Of a stretch of 64,000 nucleotides of DNA, positions 13,176-24,753 are shown one piece after another. The DNA is from Marchantia polymorpha subsp. ruderalis. Taxonomy: Eukaryota; Streptophyta; Marchantiopsida; Marchantiales; Marchantiaceae. The stretch spans positions 8,514,001 through 8,578,000 of the forward strand of contig AP031357.1 of assembly GCA_037833965.1 (NCBI GenBank), written 5' to 3'. Within the stretch, counting starts at the first letter, position 1; every line of letters begins with the position of its first letter. The notes beneath the pieces were generated by a model. It saw only the letters and a list, made by a program, of their open reading frames with translations. It ran no database searches and was not told the DNA's origin. A program made the translations under genes and the position numbers.

Positions 13176-15105
13176 TTGCCAAAAATCGTTCAAAACTTTG
13201 GCAAAAGTTCGAGGACAATAATGACAATGACGGTTTCCAAGAGGCCGCTGATGATCCGTGCGTGTGTGCTGGTGGTGGCTGTTCTAGGGAGTGGAGTTTT
13301 CGGTGTGGCTGCCGACGGTTGGAGAGGTGGTCGCGATGACGAAAACAATAACGATGGCTTCAACTTTTTTCCCTCTCTGGGTAGTCAAGTTGACTTCTAC
13401 AAGAATGCATGCCCTGCTGCAAGAGGTGTCATCAGGCTAACTGTTCTGTCTGCCATCATTAGAGACCGGGGTCTCCCAGCTGCACTTCTCCGACTGCAAT
13501 TTCACGATTGCTTTGTCAGGGTGAGTTTAGCATTCATCATGGAATGTTCAGTGATAGTCAGAATCAGTCTGATCAATCTCTGTCATTCATAACTTTGATG
13601 AAAGGATAATAAAGTTGCTAGTATACAAAAACTTCATGAATGTTCAATTATTGTCAGATTAAATAATTCGAGTATGTTTTTTTTTGGTCGAGTTTTCTAG
13701 TTTTGCAACAGCAAACGACATAGCGCAATACGGTGGTTGTTGCATTATGTCGACCTGAACATATACTATACGCCTTTGAGTTTACAAGTGTTTACAGCAG
13801 CACGAAATGATCATTCGCAGCACGGAATACAGTTGTTACAAGCGCTACAGAAGCAGTGTATAGTGAATATATACATACTTCTCTCTTTGTTTATTAATAA
13901 ACAAAAATAGATTACGAATATACAGTTATGTTTAAGGATATACTAATCCTTATATATGAAATATGAACAGATATGTGGGTTACAGTGCATATACAAATGG
14001 ACTGGTGGCGAGCCAGTCCGGAATCTGAGAAGAACGAACTAAACATTATCGAACAATTGTTGCTGCAGGGCTGCGATGCCTCTATCCTACTGGACTCCAA
14101 CCAGACTCACCTTGCGGAGAAAGATGGCGTTGGTAACGCACTTTCCGTCAGAGGATACGAAGTGATCGATGCTGCTAAACGAGCAGTGGAGAGGGTGTGC
14201 CCGAATGTTGTTTCTTGTGCAGACATTATCGCCCTTGCTGCACGAGATGCCATAGTTTCTGTAAGTTTGTGGCTGGTTTCAATTGATTAACAAGACGAGT
14301 CTCATGTTGACAAGAACGGACAGATGATGAGACTGAATTTCAGTTAACAACTTTTTTCGAATGCAATAAGAGACCCAAACGCAAAGCACAGACGTCAGAC
14401 TCGATTCTATAACCGCATTTGAATCTGTCCTGCCGCAGATTGGAGGTCCATCATGGAAGGTGGTGTCTGGTCGCAGAGATGGGCTAATTTCCAACGCTGT
14501 CGAAACCCCAAGCAATTTGCCACCTCCCTTTGCCGACTACTCTTTCCTCGTCAACATCTTCTCCAAAAAGGGCCTCACTCAGAGGGAGATGGTGATTCTT
14601 TCAGGTGATATATTACTGCTTCCACTCAGTTCAGTAACAAGTTCGCAATGGGATGTTCTGAGCTCAATGCCATTGACATCGGGCTGAACGTGCAGGTGCT
14701 CACACGATCGGTATTACTCACTGCGGGCTAATCCAGAGCCGTCTGTATAACAGCACTGGTCCTAATGGAGTCGACCCCACTCTTGACTCTGCGTACGCTG
14801 CTCAGCTGAAGCTGCAATGTCCTTTCGGAGCTGCCATGAATGAGATCCCGCTGGACCCATTTAACAAAGGCGATCGCTTTGATAGTACGTACTACACCAA
14901 CGTCCTGAACAACAAGGGAATTTTTACTTCTGATGCTACTCTCCTAACATCTCCCGTGGGAGCCGCGATTGTCAGGGCTGAGGCTGCTGGAAGGCGTGAA
15001 CCATTTTTCACCGATTTTGCAGCTGCCATGGAGAAGTTAATCAACATCGAAACTCTTCAGGCTCCACAAGGACAGATCAGACAATTTTGCAGATTTACCA
15101 ACTAA
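13176..15105 (+). CDS. class III secretory peroxidase (Prx2)
   Basis: Four exons: 13176-13520, 14069-14260, 14439-14604 and 14696-15105. The last three exons have exactly the same lengths as in Prx1 (192, 166 and 410 bp), which shows tandem duplication. The product is 370 aa from the first ATG. An ATG at 13221 or 13227 gives a more typical signal peptide ([19 protein letters not shown]) and may be the true start. A short Asp/Asn-rich linker ([12 protein letters not shown]) sits where Prx1 has its proline-rich block. Distal Arg106 and His110 lie in [10 protein letters not shown], then [10 protein letters not shown]. Proximal His237 is in [10 protein letters not shown] (numbering from the first ATG). 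All eight family cysteines are present. Expected role: apoplastic oxidation of phenolics or generation of reactive oxygen. The first intron is much longer than the others. Confidence 0.93.
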
Positions 15106-15995
15106 TCTGAAAACCAATGCTGCTTCTCATTTAAAGTGCACTAACTCACACTTGTCTAGACACAGCTGGTGACTGGCTGACAAGCTGTCTTAAGGTCAAA
15201 TGCTGGTTCTCCAGCTTCGCTAGTTTCAGCAGTAGAGCTAGTGATTGTTTGAAATTGGTCGAGCAAATCTTGACCGATTTCGACCAGTTTCAAACAGTTG
15301 TCTACTGATTAAAGGAGACTGATCAATGTCTGTATCCTGCTTGGCCTGCTTGGCCCATCAATAAATATTAACAAATTGGGATTTACTATACTCTAGTCTA
15401 TGTTCATCTCACGAACGTTGATTTTCGCACGAGTTACGTTTCAAAAAATGAACGAGTTGTTTATTCTGCAAGGACCTAACTGGGTCTAGGTTATGAGTTC
15501 TGAAGATCAAAATATGAAGTGAAATATCACGAGCTTTTTGGTGCTTGTGATAGTTTACGACATCGATGCATCTTCATAACCAATTTGTCCTCATTCTTGA
15601 CTATATGAACAACTTTGATATATTGTTTTCTAAGCACTCTCAAATGGCACAGCCTTGAATGAATATCGACGAGTAAACAAAAACGGTTTAACTTCAGGTT
15701 CTTTTCTCTCAACCTAGGATTATTTTGATCACATTCCATCATTACAAGATTGATGCCTTTTTGTCCAATTATAAGAATGGGAAGTTTTGTGGTCTACTAC
15801 GCATATAAATGCAAAAGACTCTACTTACCACTTCACCTAGAGAATGATGGTGGGATGAGTATTCTCATTGTAAACATTCTGCATCAAAATTTGTATTAGT
15901 TTCGCGCATGAATACGGATAGAAGCGCTCCTAATATGTATATTGTAAGAGACATTATGATTTTGTTATTTCGATAAGTATAATCGTTAATTACTG

Positions 15996-16027
<32 letters not shown>

Positions 16028-16782
16028 CTTGCTTTTACAAATACTGATATGAAAAAAAATATGTACTGCTTCTTTAATATCATATAATTAAAAATCGGAG
16101 AAGTACTACAATTTTTTTCCTCAAGATTTAAGTTTTCAAGTGCCATGAAGATTTATAAGCAAATTCGAGATTTATATGAAATGAATCGTTGTATACAATT
16201 TATTTAAAAACAAAACCACTTTCCATATTGGATTTTAGAGTTTGTCTACAGTTCAGGTTACATTCCAAATCTGTATATATTTGAACAAAATTTTGTGATT
16301 AAAAAAAACGCATGAAAACTAATTAACTTAGAAGAACTTTATCTTCAAATGATGGAGCATGAAATCATTTTCAAGTGGTTTATACTATATTCCGGACAAA
16401 GTTCTGTATGGAGCATTACTTTTAAATGCTCGTCACTTAACCTGAAAACGGGATTAGTACTTTAGTTCTTAGCAAAATGTGAAAACGGGATTAGTACTTT
16501 AGTTCTTAGCAAAATGTAACAAGAAAGAAGATTATAACATTCAAGTATTATGATAACTTTCAAAAACCAGTTTATTTCAATTTTTCGGTTTTGTTTCCTA
16601 GAAGTCATTAAATTATATTCTCTGGTATTTACCTTCTTCCGACCTTGTATAATGACTAATTTCTAGGAATTAGATCAATGACTAACACCAGTATATGTCT
16701 AAAAGAATGTTGTTCCCCAGGGAAAAACGAGTATCCCACGGATACACTGTGTATAGTGGTTGGAGCGCTGTCGAGCTCACAG
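15106..16782. other. AT-rich intergenic stretch
   Basis: No gene seen. It contains an (AT)n microsatellite at about 15998-16026 and a perfect 37-bp tandem duplication at 16444-16517. Confidence 0.6.
16444..16517. repeat. perfect 37-bp tandem duplication
   Basis: Bases 16444-16480 and 16481-16517 are identical 37-bp copies in AT-rich DNA between Prx2 and the peroxidase pseudogene. A recent slippage or repair event is likely. Confidence 0.9.
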
Positions 16783-18586
16783 CTAACTAGCAATGAGTTC
16801 TAGCTTTGACGACAACCAAATTGAGAAGAAATAGTGTGAGATGGAGAAGAAACCACAATGACGATGGATCTGTTCTCGTGATGTTTGAAACACACGAATC
16901 TTAATTATTCTCCAAATCGTAGCAGCAAGATCGGCAAAGAAGGGTGTGGGAAGCCCAGCTGCTTGGGCTGCAGCAAGGGCAGGACCATCGAGGGTCCAGA
17001 TAATAGTAGCATCTGAGATGACAACTCGCCTGTTGCTGTGGACGTTTTTGTAGAACTTGCTGTCGAGACTATTTCTCCGCTGGTTTGGGTCCAGCTTGAT
17101 TTCTGTCATGACCTGTCCAAAGGGGCACTGCTGCTTCAACACAGCGGCGTAGCTCGCGTCCAAGGTCGGTTCGGTCCACCATCAGGACCAGAGAAGTTAT
17201 ACAAGCTATTCTGATCGGTCCACACTGCGCAATTCCGGTAGTGTGAGCTACTACGACGCCGTTTGTCTCACTTATTCTTTCTCCTTCGTTACTCTCTTAA
17301 CTTTGAGTATTTGAACTCTGCAGCTCAGCCCCGATTGGAATTTTAGGCAACAAGTTATAAATTCCAACAAGTTTCCACGACAGCTTTTGTTCCTCTGACA
17401 TTTTCTGGAACATAATGCGAAATAATGAGAAGATTTACCGCCATGAGCACTCAGGCACCCCAAAATTGCATCACATCTGGAAATGTAGAGAGGAGGGTCT
17501 GATTATTTTAGTGGTATCCCAGCAGCTCGGATACGTTCCTGAAAGAATGTCCATGTCTTCTTCTTTCCAACCTATCTGGTGAAATGGTGGACAAGGAATG
17601 CGTAGTTGTTGAATGATGACGGCACGTTGCTGGGGATTTATGAAGCACGAGGAACTAGCACGAAGACCCCTCCAATTTGAGCATACGAAGAACCAAGTTA
17701 TTAGCAAAGACAGAGAGTGTGGTGGTTATTGCAAATCAAAGCCTCGACATTTGGCGTGGGTCATTGAACGGGAGGGTTTTGCAACTCATGTACAGCATCA
17801 AAGGCATCTCGAGAAGCAACGGCCACAAAATACACGAGGACACAATGTTAAGAAACACACTGCAGCCTTTCCAGAGTCAATGTTCTCGTAACTCTATCGG
17901 AGAAGGCTTTACCCACACCTTCGTTCTCTGCAAAGTTGGTCTCGTTGGAATCTAAGAATCATCGTAGCCCTGACCGGACCCTGTTGAGTAAGAAGGTCCA
18001 CATAAAGGGTGATCAAGACACACTTGAGAAAAAAATCGTTCAGTCATCACCCCCACTGTAATCAAAAGCCTGCGGTTTCGGCTGCTTGGTTACATACCAT
18101 GTTGAAGGTAGCATTACCATGATCGATCAAGTGGGTGATAGATGTTTGCCTCAAGTTTAGCGCTTTAATGTATGTGTTTGTATGTAGGTAAATTGTGCAT
18201 GAATTACTTTCCTTCTACAGAATTTCTAGAATTTTGTTGCAATGAGAATTCACATTAGGACTCACTGTCACAAACGAATAATGGAACTGCAATCGGACAA
18301 AAGCTTGAGGAATGTCCTTTGCTTTCAGAATGTCAGACTGTATGAAAGTAAGTATGAGATTCCGGGCAAGATTGTACTTTGTTCTGTAGAGGTCCACCCG
18401 ATCGTTCTTTGCAGAAGAGCCGCCGTTAAGCAGTGGACCACTCTGAAAATCCTAACCGTAGTGCCTACGACTCCCATCGTCATGCCCGTCCCCGTGGGTT
18501 TTAACACCTTCACCATCCCGTTCTCCGACTGCAGCAGTAAGAGCCGCCACGGGCAAGGAAAAGGCAACGTTTACAGTCATCATCAT
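16783..18586 (-). pseudogene. class III peroxidase pseudogene (Prx3 relic)
   Basis: Read on the minus strand, all four exon equivalents of the neighbouring peroxidases are recognisable but broken. Exon 1 (about 18586-18250) has a signal-peptide-like start (MMMTVNVAFSLPVAALTA). In another frame it has VRLQFHYSFVT, where the family HDCF motif has become HYSF, losing the conserved Asp and Cys. The exon 2 remnant (about 17980-17780) keeps SNETNFAENEGVGKAFS and ASRDAFDAV but has internal stops. The exon 3 remnant (about 17700-17500) keeps NNYAFLVHHFTR followed by a stop. Exon 4 (about 17260-16810) starts as AHTTGIAQCGPI, shifts frame, and resumes with [18 protein letters not shown]. It lies tail-to-tail with Prx2. 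It cannot make an active enzyme. Confidence 0.85.
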
Positions 18587-18598
18587 AAGCACCTGTGG

Positions 18599-18883
18599 AC
18601 AAGTTAACAACGTCTGATTCTTCATCTTTGCAAGAAACAATTTGATTCCGGCGTCGCAACAGAAAAAAAGATCTCTTCTCAAGGCAGAGATTTCCGACTG
18701 ATCGAGAAACAGATGTTTACAGGTGGCATAAGAACCTGGGACAAGTTCACAATGTCTGATTCTTCATCTTTGAATCACCTCAGTGTCTGTTCAAGGAAGA
18801 ATTTGATTCCTGCGTTAAAACAGAAAAAAAGCTCTCACCTGGCGGCAGAGAAATCTGACTGATCGAGAAACAGATCTTTACAG
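18599..18883. repeat. diverged tandem duplication of about 140 bp
   Basis: About 18599-18728 and 18739-18883 share long blocks in the same order: a GTCTGATTCTTCATCTTTG block, an ATTTGATTCC block, an ACAGAAAAAAAG block, and a CTGATCGAGAAACAGAT block followed by TTTACAGG. The second copy has a small insertion. It lies at the 5' side of the peroxidase pseudogene and could be duplicated promoter DNA of that relic. Confidence 0.75.
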
Positions 18884-21800
18884 GTAGATGGAATGTATGT
18901 AGGCTTAAAGGTTCAGGATGTGAGCAGTTGCAGTGCTAAAGCATGGATCAAATAAGAGAATACCAGAGCACAATGGTATCTTCTTCATGTTCATTATCAC
19001 TTCCTCAATTCTGGGTTGAAGATCGTGGCTGTAAGCTGCAACACATATAACTGATATTCCCCGGATAAGTGGGCCACCTCTGCTCGGCACGAAACCGTGA
19101 AGTGGTCCCAGAACAACGTTATGACACGGTGCCTGAAGTCTTAACATTGCAATTAAAAATTAATAAGCCTCTGCAAAGAAGGATCCAGCTTGCTGGGTAC
19201 GCCGATCATGAGCTCATTGCCAACCCACTTGAGGAGATTTGATACCAACTTTCCCGTTAGAAGGCTGGTAAACGACCTAACTAGACATACGATCAGTGGA
19301 GGGCTCTTCTATTTTTTAGATGATGAATTTCTGATGGGCTGTGCTGAATCAGCTTGCACTTCGAAAACAGATCTCGTGCATGCACGATTAAGTGACATGC
19401 TTTGGCGTTCATCCGAGTTTCAGCCTTGAAATCAGGAATGGATAAAGTCACTGTTCGAAGCGTTTCGTGCCTTTTAGAAGCCACGGTTTGCTGTAATGGT
19501 CTTTGGCATATCCACCTCCTCTCACTTATCAGGTGATAATAAGAAATGCAAAAATCTAAAAGCTGATATTCAATGAATATTCTAAAAAATGATAAATAAA
19601 TCTGACTTGGATAAATAAAAATCCCCAGACGCGCTTGAGCAACTGCCCGATTTGTGTGTTCAATATTCTATGGATGACGCTAATAAACTGATTCCAATCT
19701 ATATATCCTTTGTGAATCTGGTGCGTCGGGTTCAGAATGAAGTGAAAAACTTAAGTCTCCAAGGTAGTCTTTGGTAATTCGACACGGAGGCTGACACGCT
19801 AAGCCAGGTCATTGGTGTTCTTGGTCTGTGCAGTTGAACTTGAGATACAGAATTTCAAAAAAATCCTTCGCTATCTGCAATCTAAAAGCAGATAAGAAAA
19901 GAACTGAAATGATTATGCTGCCATCGCCTCAAGGTTGGCTGCCATTCCCTCAATTGTTTATGTAGAAAGATTAATATCAGCGTCGTAAACATGGACAAAG
20001 GCATCACCACTGTTAATACCATGCTTAGTAGATAGTCACCAGCCGTCATGAGTTGCATTTTATAGTTTCAGGTTGATTGCAGGTAAGAAATTCGTTGCAT
20101 ACATCTGATTAATGAGAATGATAGCAGGTTAAAAACTTGAAGATGAATAGAATATCTTCCTATGAAAAGAAAGTACGTTGGTTTCTATTTAGATGGAACC
20201 GAGCAGCTCATATATCTAAGATCTTGCACAGGAAACCATTTGCGCGTGAATAACATGGTAGTGTTGTTCAGAGAAAATCTGAGTCTGGCTACAACGCATA
20301 TTTACCTTATGGACAGTAAGTACCACACGGAAGTCTAATTCAGTTCAAGGTCACAAAGATCTTTGGAAAGACAATTAGTTTTCATGTGTTTTGTCTTCAA
20401 CCCCATTAAATCTCGGAATAGGAAATTCTGAACTCTGATGTATATTCTTCATCTATATAACATTCCAGTTGCTTCAGTGTAAATGTAATCTAAGACATAA
20501 AATTCTAAGTGCATGAATTCAAATTCCGATTTTGGCTACAATCTAGCCAAATCCGACTATGACTCAGACCTACCTTGCTCTTTATGTATCTTTGAATAGC
20601 GGGTGTGTCTAGTTGATGGTATCTACAGGATGCTTACATTGTTGATCACTTGTCCAGCTTCTATCTGGTGACCACAACAGGCTTACAAAAAAAGATACGA
20701 ACTTGTTGCAATTGATCATAAACATACTTTGATACATCAGACTTAATGACTGTTAGCAGGCTTATCCGACCTAGCAACAATTCTGTGTACGGAACACATC
20801 AGGATGTGCGCTGAAGTGTATGCAGGCCACCCACTTATCATCCTTAACTGCCTAATTTCAGACCCTTCATAAGTTCGTACAGTGGAAGGCATGAGAAACG
20901 CGTAATGGTATTAGTTACCTTTTACAGTGTCTCCATTGCTATTCATCTACGATTTGGTGCACAATGCAATGAGATTTCTGTTGAAATCTAAGATTGCTAA
21001 TATTAAACTCTCATGTTGATACTAGACAAACATATGTAGATTACCCAAACCATTAATTTGAATCTGAATCTTGAATCTGAAAGATCAGTATTCAAGATTA
21101 CGAACGGAAGAGACCGATTGTTACATTGGAGCATGCCACGGCCAACTGTCAGTCCAAACGTGTTTTGATCATAATCTATGCATTTGCGATAATTCTACTG
21201 GATTTCTGCTTGGAATATTTTAAGATGTCAGAATGTCATTCACAACGAGCAAAATATGTATGCAGAATCCATTTTGGAAAAATGTTCGAAGCCCACAGAG
21301 CCCTGTGGTTATCAATACAAAGCGAGCCATGTATACGCGCTCATTCTTTACTGCCATGTCATCTCTGATAGATCTCAGAATTCCATAAACACTCCTCTGG
21401 TGCACTTTATGCTACGAATATCGACTGAATGTTAGTTTTTGGGTTTACATCATCTTTCTGCCAGGGTAGAATACCGAGAGTGACTCACAAGCCGAGAGTA
21501 GTAGCCTGACATTGGAATAATAGTACAAGAACTCACTGGGATGTCATGTCAGAGACGTAAGCACGTACCCTCAAAGTACCACTCCGACAAAATATGCCTT
21601 CGCATTGTTTTTTATTACTCCAGCCTAGCCAGGTCAGACTGCAAACGGCATCTGAAAACCCAGAGCTATGCTATGCCACATTGTAACTACGGCTTTATCG
21701 TATGAACCGGAAGCGTGGGGTAATATTCGTCGCGGTCGTTATTGCAGGTTTGTCCTTATAAGAAACATGATGAGTATCCACAGCACACGTGAGCACTGTA

Positions 21801-23787
21801 TCAACTTCATTTATTGCACATGCATCCAAGGAGCACATTCTGCCGCATAGTATAATCTATGTTGCTCACGTCGAGTTCCAGCTCGTTCGTCGACAGAGAT
21901 CTCACTTGAACTGTCCCACGTAGCATTTTATAACAAGAAAGTGAAGCACTATCTCCTTCCTGGTTTCGTGTGCGACGTGGAAAATACAAAAGTACCAGAG
22001 TTAACTGATTTGTGACTGAATAGCTGAAGACCTGAACGGCTTTTCTATATGATCATCTTATATTTGAAGTCACTAAAGGTGGAAACAGATGCTTATTGTC
22101 GTATTCTTCATTCTTGAACATTGGAAGTAAGTGTTCCCGCTACATGACTAAAGTTATCCTCAAAGTGCTTTGGGATGACTTCAGACCTCACAAGGTGAAG
22201 TGTATGAGACCAAACAGTACGCTTTCCCATCATCATATATCTAGGTATGAGAGTAACTTTGATCAGCATGAAAGAAGACATGCGCAAGTGAAATATTACA
22301 TGTTAGGCATAGTATTAAACTCTGACTGAATTCGTAGATCTAGTTACATGACAATCATTTTATCCGTTTATAGTTTTGGGTCTACCAAGCAGAAAGAAGA
22401 ATTTTTAGGCTTTTTGACGAGCTACAATATCCAGGAAGAGAAACTCTTAATGGCATATTCTCTAGATGAAGATACGGAAAATAAACACAATGCGATTTAA
22501 TCGAAGGAGTGTACAGAGTTTTAGCCGACATCGTAATAACTTGACCTTTAGAAGTTCGAAGTCTGAACGCGTTAATGAACGTAGAGTCAGTCCGATGAGT
22601 CGGGCTTTTGCTCCAGCAGGTCTCTTTTGGTCATCAGTGTGATAAACGAGGCCTTGCTCGTGAAAGCCTAGCAAGTTCATGCCAGTACCTGTACTTTACA
22701 AAATTAGACATAAAACTTCGGTTGGATCATGTGAACACATGAAGTTGAGTTTATCCACCCCTGAAATAGATCGATTGCAATTTCCTGTTCATCGTAGTCC
22801 CTTCTTTCAACTGAAGAATACGATGTGTTGGACAAGATTCTTCATAACTCAACGGTCTGCGCTTGGCTCTGAAGAGCCCATGAAGCAAAGATCATATTCT
22901 AACATTGAAATGTAAAATTGAACCCAGAAGCTCAGTATATTTTATTTTTTCTACTCCAGCATTTACGGTATCACGATTGTGTATATGGGATTCGAAAGTA
23001 TTCAGCAGAATCCCGGAAATGTTCTCCACTTTATGCCTAACGAATCCACTTGGTTCAAGGCCTGCTTCTTAGGTTGGTCCAATGAAACACTAGGTCTGCC
23101 ATCAACAGTAATTACATTACAAAGACAATGTACTTATCCCTTAATTCTGGACTATATGACTGCAGTTCTTACTTCAGCTTCCGCAAGAACCCAACTTCTT
23201 CCACTTTACTTACTTCCATATGCATAAATCTGATGGCTTATAAGAACACTAGATAAGCCTTCAGACTGTGATTTCCACAATTATGACTAGCAGACAAATT
23301 AATATTCATGTAGAGCTCATATAAGCAGTAGCTATGCGGCATTCACGACCAGGCTTAAGCTGTCAATCCCGTCAGTTTTTAATCTAAATTGTTGGCTTAT
23401 GACCAAAACTGTTGTCTCCATCGGTTCTGTCTGTCCCCTATTCCTGGACCGACAGCACAAGTCTAAGAGTCGCTACATGACTGTACACAAGTACCCGATC
23501 CCACATGACAAGAGCTCTAATGTTCACAGAATGATTAACGAGTATGACAGAAGTGAACACAAATCTGCCTGTAGCTGGGAGTGAGAATCAAGCAGATTGT
23601 CTTGCCATATGGTCTATATAGTGAGAGAAGATACCACAATCGGACTCCTCTCCCAAAGTTGTCCTTCACATAAATTCAGCCCACGAGGATCATTTCAAAC
23701 TCTCGACTGCCATCTTAGCTCTCGAGCCTGTGGTAAAGCCCTGGTCTCTGCATTTTCAATTCAACCTGTCAGCAAGTAGATCGTAGG
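18884..23787. other. intergenic stretch between the peroxidase cluster and the IQD gene
   Basis: No convincing gene in about 4.9 kb. A minus-strand open stretch at 18905-19147 (with GPLHGFVPSRGGPLIRGI and DLQPRIEEVIMNMKKIPL) has protein-like composition and may be an exon or relic. A plus-strand short frame near 22467-22641 is Arg/Ser rich. Neither can be assigned. The final few hundred bases should include the IQD promoter. Confidence 0.45.
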
Positions 23788-24753
23788 ATGGGAAAGACTT
23801 CCAAATGGTTCAGTACATTGAAGAAGATATTCCACTCCCACGTGCATGAAAATCTGAACAGCCAGAGATTTCAGCACTTGCCTCACCAGAAACTGTTGAA
23901 AGACAATGAGAACGCCAAGGAGAATGCTAGTCCTCTAGTCGGGGAATTCGAAGCAACGTATCTGCCTGCACCACGTCTAGAGAATGCCGAACCAAGCCGC
24001 ACCAGTGATTGCAGCGCCGTCACCAGGGTCATAGAGTCCGTGGCAGATTGCAGACCCCCATCTCCAACCCAGCCACAGCCGATCTCTGGCAGGAGAAGAA
24101 ATCAGCAATCACACACCATCGCCCGGGCTGATGTTGGAAAGATCGTTCGCCACACTGGTGCAGCGGGGCTGCGTCGTATGCTCGAGGACTGGGCCGCAGT
24201 CACAATCCAGACCGCATTTCGTAAGTTTCTAGCTCGCAATGCTCTGCGTGCCTTGAAAGGCCTGGTGAGACTGCAAGCGTTGGTCCGAGGGCACTTGGTC
24301 AGGCGCAGGATGCAAGCCCTGGTACGCATTCAGGAGGCTCGAGCTCGTCACCGGCGGACTCGCACTGCCGAGGCTCGTCGATGGATTCAAGCAGCTGTGG
24401 TCGTAGAACAGGATCAGCCTGATTTTGGAGTGAAAGAATCCAGGAGAAGAGGCAGAAAGTCAGCTGGTGATTTGGACGCTTCCTCGCATGAGTGGAACCA
24501 AAGCATGCGCACTCTGCCGGAGTTACAAGCTATGGTGAAGAGCAAGCAGGAAGCAGCAGCCAAACGGGAGAGGAGCTTGATGTACAATGAAAGCCTTCTG
24601 CAAATCAAGGAGCCAGGCCCAGGGGGAAAGCCAGAGGCGAAGACCAAACGGGAACGAGCTTTGGCCTACGCATTACTACTCACATTGAGTAAGCAAGGCG
24701 AGGGTTTGGATGATGAAGATTATGCGGATATAGAGTACGCTATTGGTTTGTGA
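23788..24753 (+). CDS. IQ67-domain (IQD) calmodulin-binding protein, intronless
   Basis: A single open frame of 321 residues. The N-terminus [15 protein letters not shown] is the typical basic, amphipathic start of the IQD family. Residues about 134-199 form the IQ67 region with three IQ-like motifs: [31 protein letters not shown] and [12 protein letters not shown]. These bind calmodulin or CaM-like proteins. The family motif resembling KRERALAYA occurs twice, at residues 259-267 (KRERSLMYN) and 288-296 (KRERALAYA). IQD proteins are plant scaffolds linking Ca2+ signals to microtubules, membranes or the nucleus. The length is short for the family, and I see no DUF4005-like tail. IQD genes usually have an intron inside the IQ67 coding region; none is present here, so this may be a processed copy or an intron-loss form. 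The frame is fully intact. Confidence 0.9.
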   Translation: MGKTSKWFSTLKKIFHSHVHENLNSQRFQHLPHQKLLKDNENAKENASPLVGEFEATYLPAPRLENAEPSRTSDCSAVTRVIESVADCRPPSPTQPQPISGRRRNQQSHTIARADVGKIVRHTGAAGLRRMLEDWAAVTIQTAFRKFLARNALRALKGLVRLQALVRGHLVRRRMQALVRIQEARARHRRTRTAEARRWIQAAVVVEQDQPDFGVKESRRRGRKSAGDLDASSHEWNQSMRTLPELQAMVKSKQEAAAKRERSLMYNESLLQIKEPGPGGKPEAKTKRERALAYALLLTLSKQGEGLDDEDYADIEYAIGL

